Positions 1 to 12,239 of a DNA stretch of 64,000 nt are shown here, piece by piece (the stretch's first letter is position 1; every line of letters begins with the position of its first letter). The translations under genes and the position numbers were made by a program. The notes under the pieces were generated by a model, which searched no databases, was not told where the DNA came from, and saw only the letters and a list, made by a program, of their open reading frames with translations. The stretch lies in contig CM069432.1 in assembly GCA_035610365.1 (NCBI GenBank), positions 167,708,035-167,772,034 on the forward strand, in the 5' to 3' direction. This DNA is from Aquatica leii (lineage: Eukaryota; Arthropoda; Insecta; Coleoptera; Lampyridae).

Positions 1-2184
1 GTGTTGTTTTTGATTAAAAAAATGTAATTATTTTTGTGTAACTCTATAATTATGTATATTTATTTCTATGTGACAAATGCGGTTAAAAGTTGCTACCCAA
101 CAGTAACTGATGCAGTTTTCGAGGCTTCCGTGAAAAGACCACATCAAAGAATATGCAATATGTAAAAAACTCAATCTGATATTGTATTTAAAAATATTTA
201 TTGTGCAATAAAATTTGAAACGTGCATTCGAAAATGTATTATTATATTATTGAAAGAATTGTTTTAGTTTATTATTAAAACAAGAAAATCATATATTTAT
301 TGATCATTTAGTATCAGTTCAAGAACGAAGCTTTTTAAACGTAAACCGAATACAACATTTATTTTGCAACAGATTTGAATTTAAAATACCGAAACTATAC
401 TGATTCAAATGAGTGAAACAGCGATGGACTTATAGCTATTTTATTGCAGTTAGGTTTCTTTTATGTTTAAAACAAGAGTGAATCATAAATTTTTTGTTTT
501 GAAACTGTTACTAAACATTATCAATTTTGTGTTTACTGGGTATCTATGAATCTAATTAAATATTAGATGTATTTGGACAAGATTTAATTAAAACGGGATC
601 AAAATAGTACGTGTAATATGCTAGTATTTAAGCGCATATGTCCTTGTTGGTTATTTATTATAATAATGCACAAGTAGAAATGGAGGTAAGTAAGAGGTGG
701 GTCTTACTGATAACGTAAGGTCTTACTTAAATAATAAATAACCAACTAGATGTTCAATTATTGTACGCACTGTTTGAATTGCGTTTTTAATTAAATTTCT
801 TCCTAATACACATAATATTTTATTGCATTCATAGACAAATTACATCAATTAATCATGTTTTGGGATAAAAACAATACGTTCCTATTTAAAAAACAAAAGT
901 AATTGTCTGTTACGCAATAATTAATAATCAAATTACGGCTAAAAATTCCTCTTCGAATTTCTTAAATAACTCCATTTAAAACGCAGATTTCATTATTTTC
1001 GTAACATGCTTATTTCAAAAGATAAGATGTTTCCATGGATTATAAAAGAAATCCAGCAACTGGACGATCTACTACAATATTGATCTGTAGCTATTAAGAA
1101 TAAATACATACTTTAATAGCTTGTTATGTTAAAAGTGCTGCATTGGGAGTGATTGTTGTCAATTTGTTAATGTTTGACATCAAATTATCGATAGAAGAAA
1201 ACTTACTTTTCCAGCGGCTTTGCATATGTGTTCTAACATAAGTGTTTAACAAAGTTTTCGTTTCTATTTATTCATACTCCTCCGTGGTATAAAAGGTGTA
1301 ATATTTTTATTGTTTTGTGAAAACTTTTTTAAGCGGTTTCTGGATACTCACATATTATTACATTAATGTGGAGATATTAAAACTGGTTTCGTTTATTAGG
1401 AAAATTTCTATAACAACGTTACGCCACGTTGATTAAAGATCTCAAAACATTTGCCAATTAATACAATTCTAACTGTATTGGAAGGTTCACTTACTAAAAT
1501 AACGTAATTAATTTGACGAAAAGTTGACTCATTTAATTTTCTTATTAATCGTATGAACCAAATGAAATTTGTTTGTGATAACACCGTATGTACGTGTTTG
1601 TTTATTTCCGCAAATTTTAAGAAATTTTCGAAAGATGCTGTAGTTGTTTTTTTCCAAGGAAAACTAAATTGTAAATATATTTCTTACTTTAATTCTTTTC
1701 ACCTACGTTGTCAGTCGGTTGCACACACGACTGTACGTTCATATCAGGTTGTTGTCACAATTAACTATAAAACTTTTTTTGTGTATAACGTATTATTAGA
1801 CCGCTTTGGTTCTTTGCATTATCGAAATTTGTAAATTCGTATTATAATTTACAAATGTAAAAGTTAGGCCAACAAGTTTAATTTTTTTGTAGGACGTGTT
1901 GCCCAACTTACGTTCTAGCATTGAATAATAAGTGTAAGAAGAAATGCAACTTAAGGGGCGATATCATATCGACTGCTTGGATCGAGATATAGAGGTCGCC
2001 ACGTTCGTATTGGATCAAGATTTTTCAGTTCTTGCGTGTCTGTCGACTTGTAAACTTCGGGATTGAATTGAAAGTTTTTCTTGGGTTAACATTGCGATAC
2101 GATTTTTGAAATTCTGGTAGCAGTAATGTTTGTTTGAACTTTTATTTAGTTTAGGTGTAAATATATTACTGATTTATTTTTAAA
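1..2184. other. A+T-rich non-coding stretch
   Basis: I recognise no gene here. The open frames are short and have no familiar motif. The only structure I could pick out is the long-armed hairpin at 647-745, listed separately. Base composition is uniformly A+T-rich with scattered homopolymer runs. Confidence 0.5.
647..745. repeat. Inverted repeat / hairpin, 14 bp perfect arms
   Basis: The arm at 647-660 (ttggttatttatta) is perfectly complementary to 732-745 (taataaataaccaa). The ~71-base interior holds further short complementary pieces (gtaagtaaga against tcttactt), so alternative stems are possible. It could be a degenerate miniature transposon or a fortuitous hairpin. The interior does not form one long arm as a miRNA precursor would. 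Confidence 0.45.
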
Positions 2185-2494
2185 ATGGGAAAAGTTACAA
2201 ATCACGGTTATGTTTATATTAATTGTGAAAATAATAATACCGAAAACAAAGGTACTAGTTTTTTTAAGTTTTTTATTAGTGATAAAGTGCGTGCTAAAGA
2301 ATGTCAAAAAAACTGTGAAAATATAAACATATATATATATAAAAGCTTAAGATTTTATAATATAAACATTGCTACAATGAACTTGGAAAATTTAAAACAA
2401 AAGAAGATTTGTGGGAAGTACCTTCGGAGATAATTTATAACAACAAAAGGAAATTTTAAACACATTGCAGTTCTTGTTCTACACCTTCTATCAG
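2185..2494 (+). pseudogene. Decayed THAP-domain exon
   Basis: THAP domains are ~90-residue C2CH zinc-binding DNA-binding modules found at the N-termini of P-element-type transposases and many host proteins. The frame starts at ATG 2185 and carries THAP-like pieces: an N-terminal cysteine region (YINC, residues 11-14), a core GTSFFKF..SDKVRAKECQKNC, the later LKQKKICGKY segment and, after a stop, a degenerate AVP-like segment (IAVLVL). A TAA at 2431-2433 interrupts the frame, but the same frame stays open to 2494, where tcag is followed by gtaata, a good splice donor. Several expected key residues look substituted: first Cys to Tyr, core Trp to Cys, the His of C-x2-H to Tyr, Pro of AVP to Leu. 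That pattern fits a pseudogene. No downstream transposase exon was found. The family assignment rests on motif order only. Confidence 0.5.
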
Positions 2495-4294
2495 GTAATA
2501 TTTTTTATTTTGTTTTCTACCAAACGTTTAAAAATGGTTTAAATTAGCATCGGAGAATCTCCTTGTCCGGATTCTTTTTCTTCTTCTTGTTGCACAATTG
2601 TACAATAACTTAAAATAATTACTTGAAAGCAGTGACTGGGAACGCTATTATTTTCCACAATCAATGATCGCAATCAAGGTATTCAGAATTAAGTAGTAAT
2701 CGACTGTTGCTCAAAAATCGCTCGTGTAAAGTTACTCATAAATTTAGCCATTAACATTAGATTTTCGTTTTCCGGGATACAATAACGTTTAGAGTATTGA
2801 AAATCAACATACCTAAGTATTTTTTAATATTGTTTCTAAACAATAAATTAATTAAAATTTGTTCATATTTAGATTTAAAAAAAATATTTACAAAAATTCA
2901 CAGAAGATAGAGACTACTGTTATGTTTTTTTTTTCGACATGACGTGGTATCTAAATTTTGATGCAAACTTACCAACAAATAGTTTAAAGCATTAATAAAC
3001 AACATATTAAAAAATAAAAGTGTCGTTCTTTCGTAAATTAAATTTTTCCATTTGAAATTGACCCTGAAAAGATTATTGAGTAATTAGTCATAACTCGTAT
3101 TGATATTTGTCTCAAACATAAGGTTTATGTATTAGAAATATATTTGCAATTCTTTTCAAATACGTATTGTCATTTGTAATTAACGTTTATTGTTTTTAAC
3201 TTCCTGTGTTTTTATGATTTACCTTGGTGTTTATATAAAGCTAGGTATTTTCCCAAAATGCTGAATGTGTGACACAAATTTTACAAACGTTTTTTCCTAG
3301 AAGAGTTTTCCAATTCTCTTTGAAGAGAATGCATTGTTAAATTTCTGTAAACAAAAAAAAATAAAATTCAATGCTTAAATGCATGTTACTTTTTTATTAA
3401 AAAATCTGTATGTGGTTTAAAATTCTTACGAAGAAAAGAGCAAAGGGGTTTTTTACCTACTTACACAAAATTTTACGATTTTCCGTGAACTACCTGCATA
3501 CTCAAAGTTTATTATACATTTATTAAAGTAAATATTATAGGTAAAATCGTGTTATATTAGTCTTATTTGTTTTGATCAAATTTATGCGATAATTAAAAGT
3601 ATGACTTCTTTTCCACAACCGCAATTGTTATTTTATAAGCGATCAATGATTGCGATCGTTATTGTATAGACGCTCGATGATCGCGATCATTATTTTGCAT
3701 AATGATCGATTCATCGTGATTAAAATGATTGTTCTGGCCATTGCTTTAAATGTTTTTGGTTGATGTTGGCATATGTCGAATAAAAATATTGTTTTTGTAA
3801 ATGTTATGGATCCATTTTTTTAGCACCTTGTCTAAGAAATACTTTTTTTAAAAAATAAAAAAAATTATAAACAGAATTTTTTTATGTTTATTTTACCATG
3901 CTAAAAGCACTTCAATACAAATCCAACAATACATAAAATATTTTTACAATTGTTTAAAAAAATTCGCAAAAATATTTTGAAAATACCAATACTAATTGCA
4001 TTTTCAAAACTTAATTTTTAAAATACTAACAACAAAATTTTTTTTACTTTTTGGGCTTATTTTTTACAGAAGCTGTAGTTGTTGATATCAACATGAACCT
4101 AAGATACTCAAATGTAGTAGTTTCTCAAACATACGAAAGAAAACGTCCATTGTTATTTATTGATGATGATCGTGATGACGAATAAATTTATTCTTTCTAC
4201 AGCTCCAGTTCACTAAACGAAGGTATAAGTAGACAAGCAATAATAAGTAATTTTTTTAATATATATGTTTTATAGTTGAAGATACGTCCTATAA
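2495..4294. other. Non-coding stretch with one minisatellite
   Basis: Apart from the short tandem repeat at 3621-3733, I see no gene, RNA or transposon signature. It could contain an intron if the THAP exon upstream was once spliced, but no partner exon is visible. Confidence 0.4.
3621..3733. repeat. Short minisatellite, ~31-33 bp unit, about 3.5 copies
   Basis: Three successive imperfect units start at 3621, 3652 and 3683, with a partial fourth at 3716. Each begins gYRATY.TTATT and ends in a gatc-rich segment (gatcaatgatt, ctcgatgatc, gatcgattcatc). The middle unit joins the third through the perfect palindrome atgatcgcgatcat. The units are diverged, so the array is probably old. Confidence 0.55.
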
Positions 4295-4717
4295 TATTTT
4301 GAAGATACTGGAACCACCACAGTGTGTGCTCAAATTCGGAATCTTTTTTCTTCTAATATTCACAATAATAATAATTTCAATAAAAGTGAAGTTTACAAAT
4401 TAATTTGTTCTTGTAAAAAAAATTATATTGGTATGACACAAAGATCTTTTTAAACTAGACTTAATGAACATCTTAGATATTTAAAAAATAGTTCAAAATA
4501 CATTAATAACGCAAATTCAGTAAAATCTACATTTGCACAACATGTTTTGGATAATCGTCGTACTCTTTTTTCTTACAAATTATTTCATCATTTTAATATC
4601 AATAATAAACAAATTCTTGAATTACTAGAGTTCATTTATATTAAAATATCAAATAAATTTTTTTTGTTGAAAGATCCAACCAATTTCAATTATGATTTTA
4701 AACTTAAATTTTCTTAG
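4295..4717 (+). pseudogene. Penelope-like retroelement 3' fragment: GIY-YIG endonuclease domain
   Basis: The 140-codon frame ends at TAG 4715-4717 and is broken once by TAA at 4451-4453 (codon 53). It carries the GIY-YIG signature: VYK (codons 33-35), a Cys pair (CSC, 38-40), YIG (44-46), then TRLNEH (54-59) supplying the usual catalytic Arg. Further on, QILELLEFIYIK fits the helix bearing the conserved Glu. A C-terminal GIY-YIG domain with a CxC just before YIG is typical of Penelope-like elements, where it nicks target DNA for reverse transcription. The reverse transcriptase domain that should precede it is absent, so this is a 5'-truncated copy. The in-frame stop replaces the expected Lys/Arg in the SF-(K)-TR motif. 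Confidence 0.72.
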
Positions 4718-5550
4718 ATTTGTTTCTAAATTGCACCATTTTTCTTTTTTTAAAATAATTAACATTTAACATTTTGTAAAACTTAAATTTTTTAATTATC
4801 TAGTTACATATTTTCATATTTGAGATTGTTAAAAAAAATGTAAGTTAAAAAACTTTTTATAGGTACGTTGTAAATATTTTTGGTAGACCTTTCTAAAGAT
4901 GGGCTTGATTATTTTAAAGCTCGAAACATATGTAAAATATACATTTTGAAAGTTAACGAATTTATTATTGGTGGACTGGTAATTTGAATAATTAAAAAAA
5001 TTGACCAATAACAATGAATCCCCTTAACAATTTAGTATTAATTTAATTTGCATTGTTTTAGTTATTTCTGTCTTCGATTTATATTTTACGCGAATAAATA
5101 AATATTTAAATATACATATTTTTTTGTTTTCTTAAATATAAAACATGATATTGTTTAAGTTTATTTGACATTGACTTGTGTCGTAACAATACAAGCTATT
5201 GTTTATGATATTAACCTTTTTTGAACAGGTAAACGGTAAAGTAAACACAAATATAAGAAAATGTTCTAACTCGTACTTCATAACAAATAAGTAAGTTCGC
5301 AACATAAAAACCACGATTTTGCAGATGGCAGCAGGTCTTAGTCTATTAGTTTATGAAAAGAGGGGGTACAGACGGGTAAAAAAAAGAGAAACAAGAGAGA
5401 TAAAGCTACAGTACGATTTTTAACACACTATTTGCGCCTCTTCTTAAATTATTACTCAATGGTTCTAGCGTTTGCATCTATGTAAATTTACCTCGTTTTT
5501 CTTTTCTAAACTTTATTTCTCTGATAAAATAAATATAATCGTTGTTACAA

Positions 5551-5698
5551 CCTGTGTTTTGTGATTTGTTCTTTTCCTTCGAATAGATTTAAACGGTATT
5601 TTCCATCCTAATCTTCTACTAGTTTGGCACTTTTTTAAATTACTTTATAATTACCATATCAAAACCTACGATCCAATCACCGAATTAAAACTAGTTGC
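5551..5698 (+). repeat. Dispersed repeat C, copy 1 (pairs with 13774-13945)
   Basis: This ~150-base block aligns with 13774-13945 in the same orientation. Shared landmarks in order: ctgtg, ttattcttttcc-like tract, aaacggtat, atcttc, a ttggc(a/g)c followed by a T-run, and accg.a. A ttggcgc word after a pyrimidine tract is reminiscent of the region beside an LTR primer-binding site, but no LTR ends or coding region were found. I therefore call it only a diverged dispersed repeat. Confidence 0.45.
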
Positions 5699-8600
5699 AC
5701 CTGATGAATTGGTCCGAAAAATTGTATAGCTCATTAAAGTGTAAAAATTATTGATCAAATTGAAGCAAACACCTATGTTTTATCTAAACAATAAGGCAGC
5801 TATACGACTTCTCCAATAACATGAGTTTTCTAAACAGACAAAACACATCTGCATTATGGGTTGTTTTGTGAGAGAGTTTGTTGCTAAAGGTACTATTGTG
5901 GTAAAAAAAATTAGAACTATTAAGCAAGTATTGGGTATCTTAAATAAGCTATTACTCTATTTTTTTTATTATGTTCTGAGTGTGGAGAGCAAAACTATAC
6001 ATTAACGCTATTGTAACGTGCAGAAAGAATAAAATTAATTAACACTTCAAGTTTATTTCATTGACAAAAAAACATGAAAGGTATTTTTTCTCTTAGATAT
6101 GGTTTAAAAGTGTGGGTTATATTGAAAACTGTAATTATATTAATCATTATTTAGTTAATTGTGTTTAACACATAACAGAAAAAAAACTTGAGCTCCACAC
6201 AGTTTTTAAAGATTGAAGTGGAATAAAATAAATGTTTACATTTTAGGATATGCAAAATACCTTCTTATGTTTTTCATATAATTGACAATATTTAACTTCA
6301 GAGGTGTTGCTATATATAAAGATACTGTTTGATTAAAAAAATGTAATTGTGGCATAAAGCGAAAAAAAGCAACCATTAAATTTTTGCAATTTAAAATTGA
6401 ATGGTCTATTAATAACTAAATATTCAATCAACAAGAGGAAGTAAATCATATCAATAAATTCAAATACGTACATATATGTACCTTTAATAAGTAAGCTGTG
6501 CAATAGAGTAATTAGTTAATATAAAATATATAATTAAATATTAAGTGGCCAAGTAAGAACAATAAAGTTCTTATAACTGTATACATGTATGTTTTTGTTC
6601 AGATGCACAAGTAAACTTAAAGATAATTTTAGATATATATGTTTGAATTAATTGATGGCAACTACAGGCAAAATATTTAATTCACTCTAGGTTTGGTATC
6701 TAATTTGGTTCGAAATAATAAATGTTTACTAAACCTACGTTATTTTAGAGCAATCTTATTATTAGATTTAATTGTAAATTACTGTACTGTCAAAAAAACT
6801 ACATTTTTTTAATTTTAGTTAAATAGCTCTTTTCTAATGCATATTTACTGCTGACCAATTGCTACAAGCCAACGTTGAGAAAAAAATAAACATGTGAAAA
6901 AACTATGGATTCATTTATTTTTAATTACTAGAATTTACTTTGCGGTAATTGCGGGTTTTAGTATTAAATTTCAATAAGCGTTTTGTTTTTGCTTATTTGA
7001 AGTTATTCGGAAAACTCTTTTGCGACTACTCACGCATGTTCATTCGTAAGCACGCAATGAAGAGAAGAGAGAATCTGATTATACAAAGAAAATATCTGTT
7101 AAAAATACACAATCTAAAAATTATTCTAATATTACACTAAAAGAGAAAGAATTGTAAATAATAATTAAAAACGAGTATTTTAAATTGTTCATATTCTGGA
7201 ATAACAATTCTTTAATTAATTACTTAAACGTGTTTCCTTGGTCATAATTAGTAGGACCAGCACAACTCAAGAAACCAATTATACAAATTGATTGTAAGGT
7301 ATAATTGTTAATAATATAAATAAAATAATAACCATATTATGAGAATGAAATGTATTAGTCAATTTTACAAACAGCCTACTTTGCAAAATCAAATTAATTT
7401 ATGAAACAATAAAAACATAAAAATTAAATCATTGTTAATTGCATAATGTCGAAAAGTTTTTTTCCGTATCTGCGTAACTCCTGAATTCTTAATCTAATGT
7501 CAAAGTAACGAATATATCACTTTTTAATATATTTAATTCAATACAATGTAATAAGAATATCTTTTTTGTACAAGTGTCACTATAAATAAATGAAATATGT
7601 TGAAATTTTATCTCATTGCATTTAGTTTCTACATTTAGTTGCACAGAAAGTACAATCTGTCACTATGTTGAATAGAAAATTTGACACTCATAGTTCCTCA
7701 CGCTTGCATATGTGTGTAAATTTGCACTAGTATTAAATTATTATTCCTACCTTGTCACAGAAAATATTATTTAGTAATTATTACTACTACCGTAAAATCT
7801 TATCCAACTATGTTATTTTTATATTAATTTTTAATATACTTTTATTTTAATAACGATTTTGCTATTATTACTAAAATTTCTTATATTTATTCAAAAATAA
7901 TAGTGTTTAATGCAAGTTAATATGAATTATTTTTGGATTTTAGGCATTTTTGTATTTATCAGTAACTTACAATGTGTTTGGGATAAGAACATTATTTTGT
8001 AATTTTTATTTGTTCTATGTAAGATATAAAATTTTAACAGCATTAAAAGTTGTAATTGAGTTGCTGTATTATTAATTTCTTGCTTGCGAACAAATAGAAT
8101 CCTGTATCAAAATAGTAAAACATCAAAATGTTATTTGAATACTGCTAGTACTCTATTTAAAATTAATTGTTAGATTGTACAATGATTTTAATCATACCCA
8201 TGGTATTCGTTTATGTAATGTTATTAATAGTTTTTATTTTCGAGTTTTTAGTTATAAAACTTTTTTCTAAGAACAATAATAGTAAAACATGATAAATATA
8301 TTTTATTCATAGTATACATGTAGATCCTTATAAAAACTGGACAAACAAAGAAAGGACCATCATTAATGGGGTGAATATTTTTATTAATATCGTTAGAAAA
8401 TCTTTATTAATTTGTACATATAAATAAAACCAAAAAAGTTATATGATTTTATAATACAACAAAATAATGTTTTTGTTATAAGTCTATATCTCAATTTATA
8501 CTATTGTCTTAGTTTGTTTTAGATAGTAAGTAAATGGCTATGGAGATGTAAGAAATGAAAACTGATTTTATTTTAGATGTCTGAACGCAAGTAGTTCTTT

Positions 8601-9350
8601 TAACTTTTGCATAAAGTAATCATAATTTTTACATTTATTAAAAAACTTATTTGTTTTGTTTATAATTCTATTTTATCTAAATTAAATTAAATTACGTTTG
8701 AAATTTAATGCTACCTACTTTTACTTTTAATTCAAATAAAACTTTCTTTTGTTTTCATAAAAGTTTTCTTGCTTGCTATCCTTCTGCTTCAATTGATTTG
8801 ATAAAGCTGTAGAAAATAAGAATTTCGGTATTATTCTAGGACCTGAGCGCCTTAAACAAAGAAGAATCTCATCTCTCGCCACGAACTACTCGGTTTATGC
8901 TTCTGTGCTGCAGTAGACTTGTTGAGGAACTGTGTAATAATTAATTTGGTTTAAATCGTATTAAATCAATAATTCTATTATATAGCATTACATGTTATAT
9001 TTTTAATACATTTAAGTAAAGAGAAAGTATTATATTTGTAATAAAATAGCGTTAATGCTAATGCTTTTGTTACAATTTGTAAAAAACATTCTAACCTAAA
9101 CTAGAGCATTTACATTTATAGTAACTTTGCTATAATAACTGATAAAACTAAAGGTGTAATATACAAAGAGATAAAACAAGATTATTAATAAAAACTTATA
9201 ATGTATTATATATAAAACTTAAACAATTAAATAAAACAAAATTTCATGTTAAAGCAAGTATAAATGTAATTGTAACTTTAATATTTAATTTTTAAATCTT
9301 TTGCATTATTTTTTTAGAAAACATGTTTTGTTTTTCTTGTATATACTTAG

Positions 9351-9400
9351 AACAAGTTATTTTTATTATTTTGATAGAATAATACGTATAATAACTTGTT
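9351..9400. repeat. Short hairpin, 11 bp perfect arms
   Basis: aacaagttatt at 9351-9361 is perfectly complementary to aataacttgtt at 9390-9400, with a 28-base loop. It sits alone in non-coding DNA. No function can be assigned. Confidence 0.4.
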
Positions 9401-10587
9401 ATCATTTTTCATAAATTTGATTTCAGAGCATTAGGAAATTATGCTCTTATCAAATATACAGCATCCAAATATTCTTATTTGCAATTTTGTAAAATACTGT
9501 TTATAGATTTTTTAAAGTTTAATCTAAGAACGTACCGTGTTATAGTGCAAGTACACTGTAAATGCGTTGGGTGACAGATATACACAGTATACCGGATAAT
9601 ATTAAATAAATTTAAAAAAAAATTCAAGTTTTATTAGTCACGACACTGGCCGGTATTGATTGTCTCATCGATAAAAGAGTGATAGTGTAGAAAAAGTTAA
9701 AATTTAATGATTATATAAAAATAAAACAAAACAGAAATATAGAAAAAAATTAAATTATATAAAAAATAACAAAGCATTGATTATAAAATTATGCAAACAA
9801 CCATTTTGTTACTATAACTTACGACGAATACAATAAATTTATAGTAAACACAATACGTATCTTGCTAATTTAAGTTCAAACAAAATAAATTGAAAGGTTT
9901 ATATCAAACGAATGAAATCGGAATTTTAAACTTCTCTTAATTTTTAATTATTGAAAATATTTGAAGAAAACTATATCAACAAACGTTGCACTAAGACTTC
10001 TTGATTTTGGTTAAAGTGTAATTTTTTTCTGAGACTAAACTTTAGTATTACAGTGATCCAGTACATTAGCCATTCTCTATCATATTATTGCAGAACTGAC
10101 AGTTGACGAGTTTATCTATTTACAAAATTTATCAATACACTATATGTGTATTTTGATTTATAATAATGATAATTACTATAAGAATTTATTTTTTTTACTA
10201 CGTATCCTAGTAGTACAAATTCGCTTTTTAAATGCTACAAATATGTTTTTTCAAAAACAGTGAACGTTTTAAATTTTGCCACAAAAATGTTTTATAATCA
10301 ATACAAGAACGCGAAATGTCCGCGTACAACGAATTACATTCGTTTAATAAATGTCTAAACGATTTGTAGGGAAAATGTCACGTTGGTGTTGAATAAAAAA
10401 CATTTCGTAAATACCATTTAGAAACAATTTTGGAAAATAAAATGATGGTTTTAAAATATATAAATAAATTTTGGTTCTTGAATGACATTTGTTGTTGTAT
10501 TTTTTAGAATAACGTTGAACATTAAAGGTTAATTAATTTTTAATTAAAACGGCGATAGTTGTTACAAATTTTTATAAGTGGCAGCTA

Positions 10588-10665
10588 CGTGATTTGAACT
10601 ACGGATTTTCCATTTGTCAGCGTAATGGGAGACCTTGAGAAGGCCATTGGATACATTACACCACG
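10588..10665 (-). other. Possible tRNA-derived SINE or tRNA relic
   Basis: Read on the minus strand, 10662-10643 (tggtgtaatgtatccaatgg) resembles a pol III A box and 10599-10591 (gttcaaatc) resembles a B box. The patch is more G+C-rich than its surroundings. I could not fold a proper cloverleaf: the T stem and acceptor stem do not pair. It is not a functional tRNA; a decayed SINE head is possible. Confidence 0.25.
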
Positions 10666-11926
10666 GATTGCTTGTAAATTACTTAGTTAAAATATCACAT
10701 TTGTACGTTTTGTAATATTTGAAATTTCAATAAGCAAATAATTTTGATTATATAAATATGACTTTACATTTTTTTAGCTTATAGAACAAAATTATAGAAA
10801 ACTTGTAAAGTTAAAAACCTATGTACGACATTGCAATTTTTAACCACAATTAAAAAAAACAATTAAAAGCATCATAATTAAGGAAGATACATTTCACTTG
10901 TTGTTGTTGTTTTTTAAGAAACAAGTTTAAAGACATTCTAATAAGTAGTTATACTATAAGTGATATTCAATTTTATTGTTGATAGATGCGATAAAGATTA
11001 CACGTAATGACAAAGCACAAACGATTGTTTTCAGCTGTTTACAACAAATTTGTAGGTTAAAATATTTAAACAGTATTTAAAAGTAAGTTCTTTTATTTAT
11101 ATATTTTTCTTGTTGTAATTTTTCGATAAACAAAATCTGCTATGTAAGTATACACACATGTAACTAGAAATCAACCAAGTATTTTTTAAAGCAAATGAGG
11201 TAAACTTATAAGTATGTAAAAATTATTTGTACATAAGTATTGTTATTACAAAAAAAACTAAGCAAGAAATATACAAGTCTTCAAAGATGAAATGGAGTAG
11301 TTTGACAAATTTAATTTACGTACCTTAAAAACGACCATTTATTTTGTTAAATGTGTTTTTTTGTGCATTTTAGTTATAGAAGTGTACTGGCTAACTCAAG
11401 AAAATTATTTTGTTAAATTGGGTTTGATTCTAAAAGTTATGATAAAAGAAAATGGTTGTTTGCTGATTTCGCTACTTAACAAAGTTGAAAAAATATAATT
11501 CTCGATGAGTGAATAATGATTACAACAACTATATTTGACGTTCTTACATATGTGTACGTAAAGTAAAAACATCAAAAATATTTAGGTATTTTAGTCTATA
11601 TTCAACTTATAACTGCACACGTGTGTTACCACAAAATGTTTTTAAAATGTTTAAAAGTTAACTCAAAAAACCGTTGATAAACTGCCCAATTTACATTTCA
11701 TAAAATTTAAAATAAATAAAATAAAATAAATATTATTTGAGTGTTATTTATTTTTTGTTCTAATAAAATTAAATCTATTTGTTTCATGTGGTAAATGTTT
11801 TTGCAACAAATTATGAAAACAAGTTTGTGTTCTAAGATTTTTTACACTAAAAATACGTTTTTTATTTGTTTTGAGTGGCTTTGTTCTGGTACAATGATAA
11901 TAATTGAATGCTATTAAAAGACGTAT

Positions 11927-12223
11927 TTAGATAGTTTTTCTTTTATTTGGATGGGAACTAGCATTTCTTGATATTAGCAGAGCTTTAGCAGGTTGATTAC
12001 TTTCAGTAACAAACGTTTGTAGTTGTAGAATAGAATAAATTCTTTGACAGTAATAGCCAACAGGAAACAGCTCTTTATTTAAGTTATTACAAACTCCTGC
12101 ATTTATTGATTTTTCTATGACAAAAAACTTAAATTTATGCGCGTTAGAAGCATTGGCACAACACATAACAGTTAATTGGTCTTTATTTTTTTTTTTATTC
12201 AGAAACATTAGTTTCACCGGCAT
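11927..12223 (-). pseudogene. Tigger/jerky-like DDE transposase fragment
   Basis: The minus-strand frame of 98 codons matches the catalytic core of pogo/Tigger/jerky transposases (DDE_1). It has KKKNKDQLTVMCCANAS, the usual lead-in to the core, followed by a LPVGYYCQ-like stretch (here FPVGYYCQ) and a terminal ALLISRNASSHPNK block. The last block corresponds to the LLLDNAPSHP motif, so the second catalytic Asp has been replaced (Arg at that position). The N-terminal DNA-binding half, the first Asp motif and the downstream PLDQG motif are all missing, so this is a short dead relic. It is a different lineage from the better preserved element at 42061. Confidence 0.68.
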
Positions 12224-12239
12224 TGCTTGAGATTTCTTC

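Larger units (their letters stand above)
4718..11926. other. Long non-coding stretch, mostly without recognisable features
   Basis: About 7 kb of A+T-rich DNA in which I recognise no gene. The first few hundred bases after 4717 are probably the 3' untranslated tail of the Penelope-like copy. Small items inside are listed separately: one half of a diverged repeat pair (5551-5698), a hairpin (9351-9400) and a weak tRNA-like patch (10588-10665). A slightly more G+C-rich patch near 8850-8930 has no recognisable coding frame. Confidence 0.4.

Noticed and set aside
1553..1834. 93-codon plus-strand frame
   Set aside because: No motif or recognisable similarity and no supporting signals; length is within chance expectation for A+T-rich DNA with ~64 kb searched.
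10588..10665. Functional tRNA gene
   Set aside because: T stem and acceptor stem do not pair and the box spacing is wrong for an ordinary tRNA; kept only as a weak relic.
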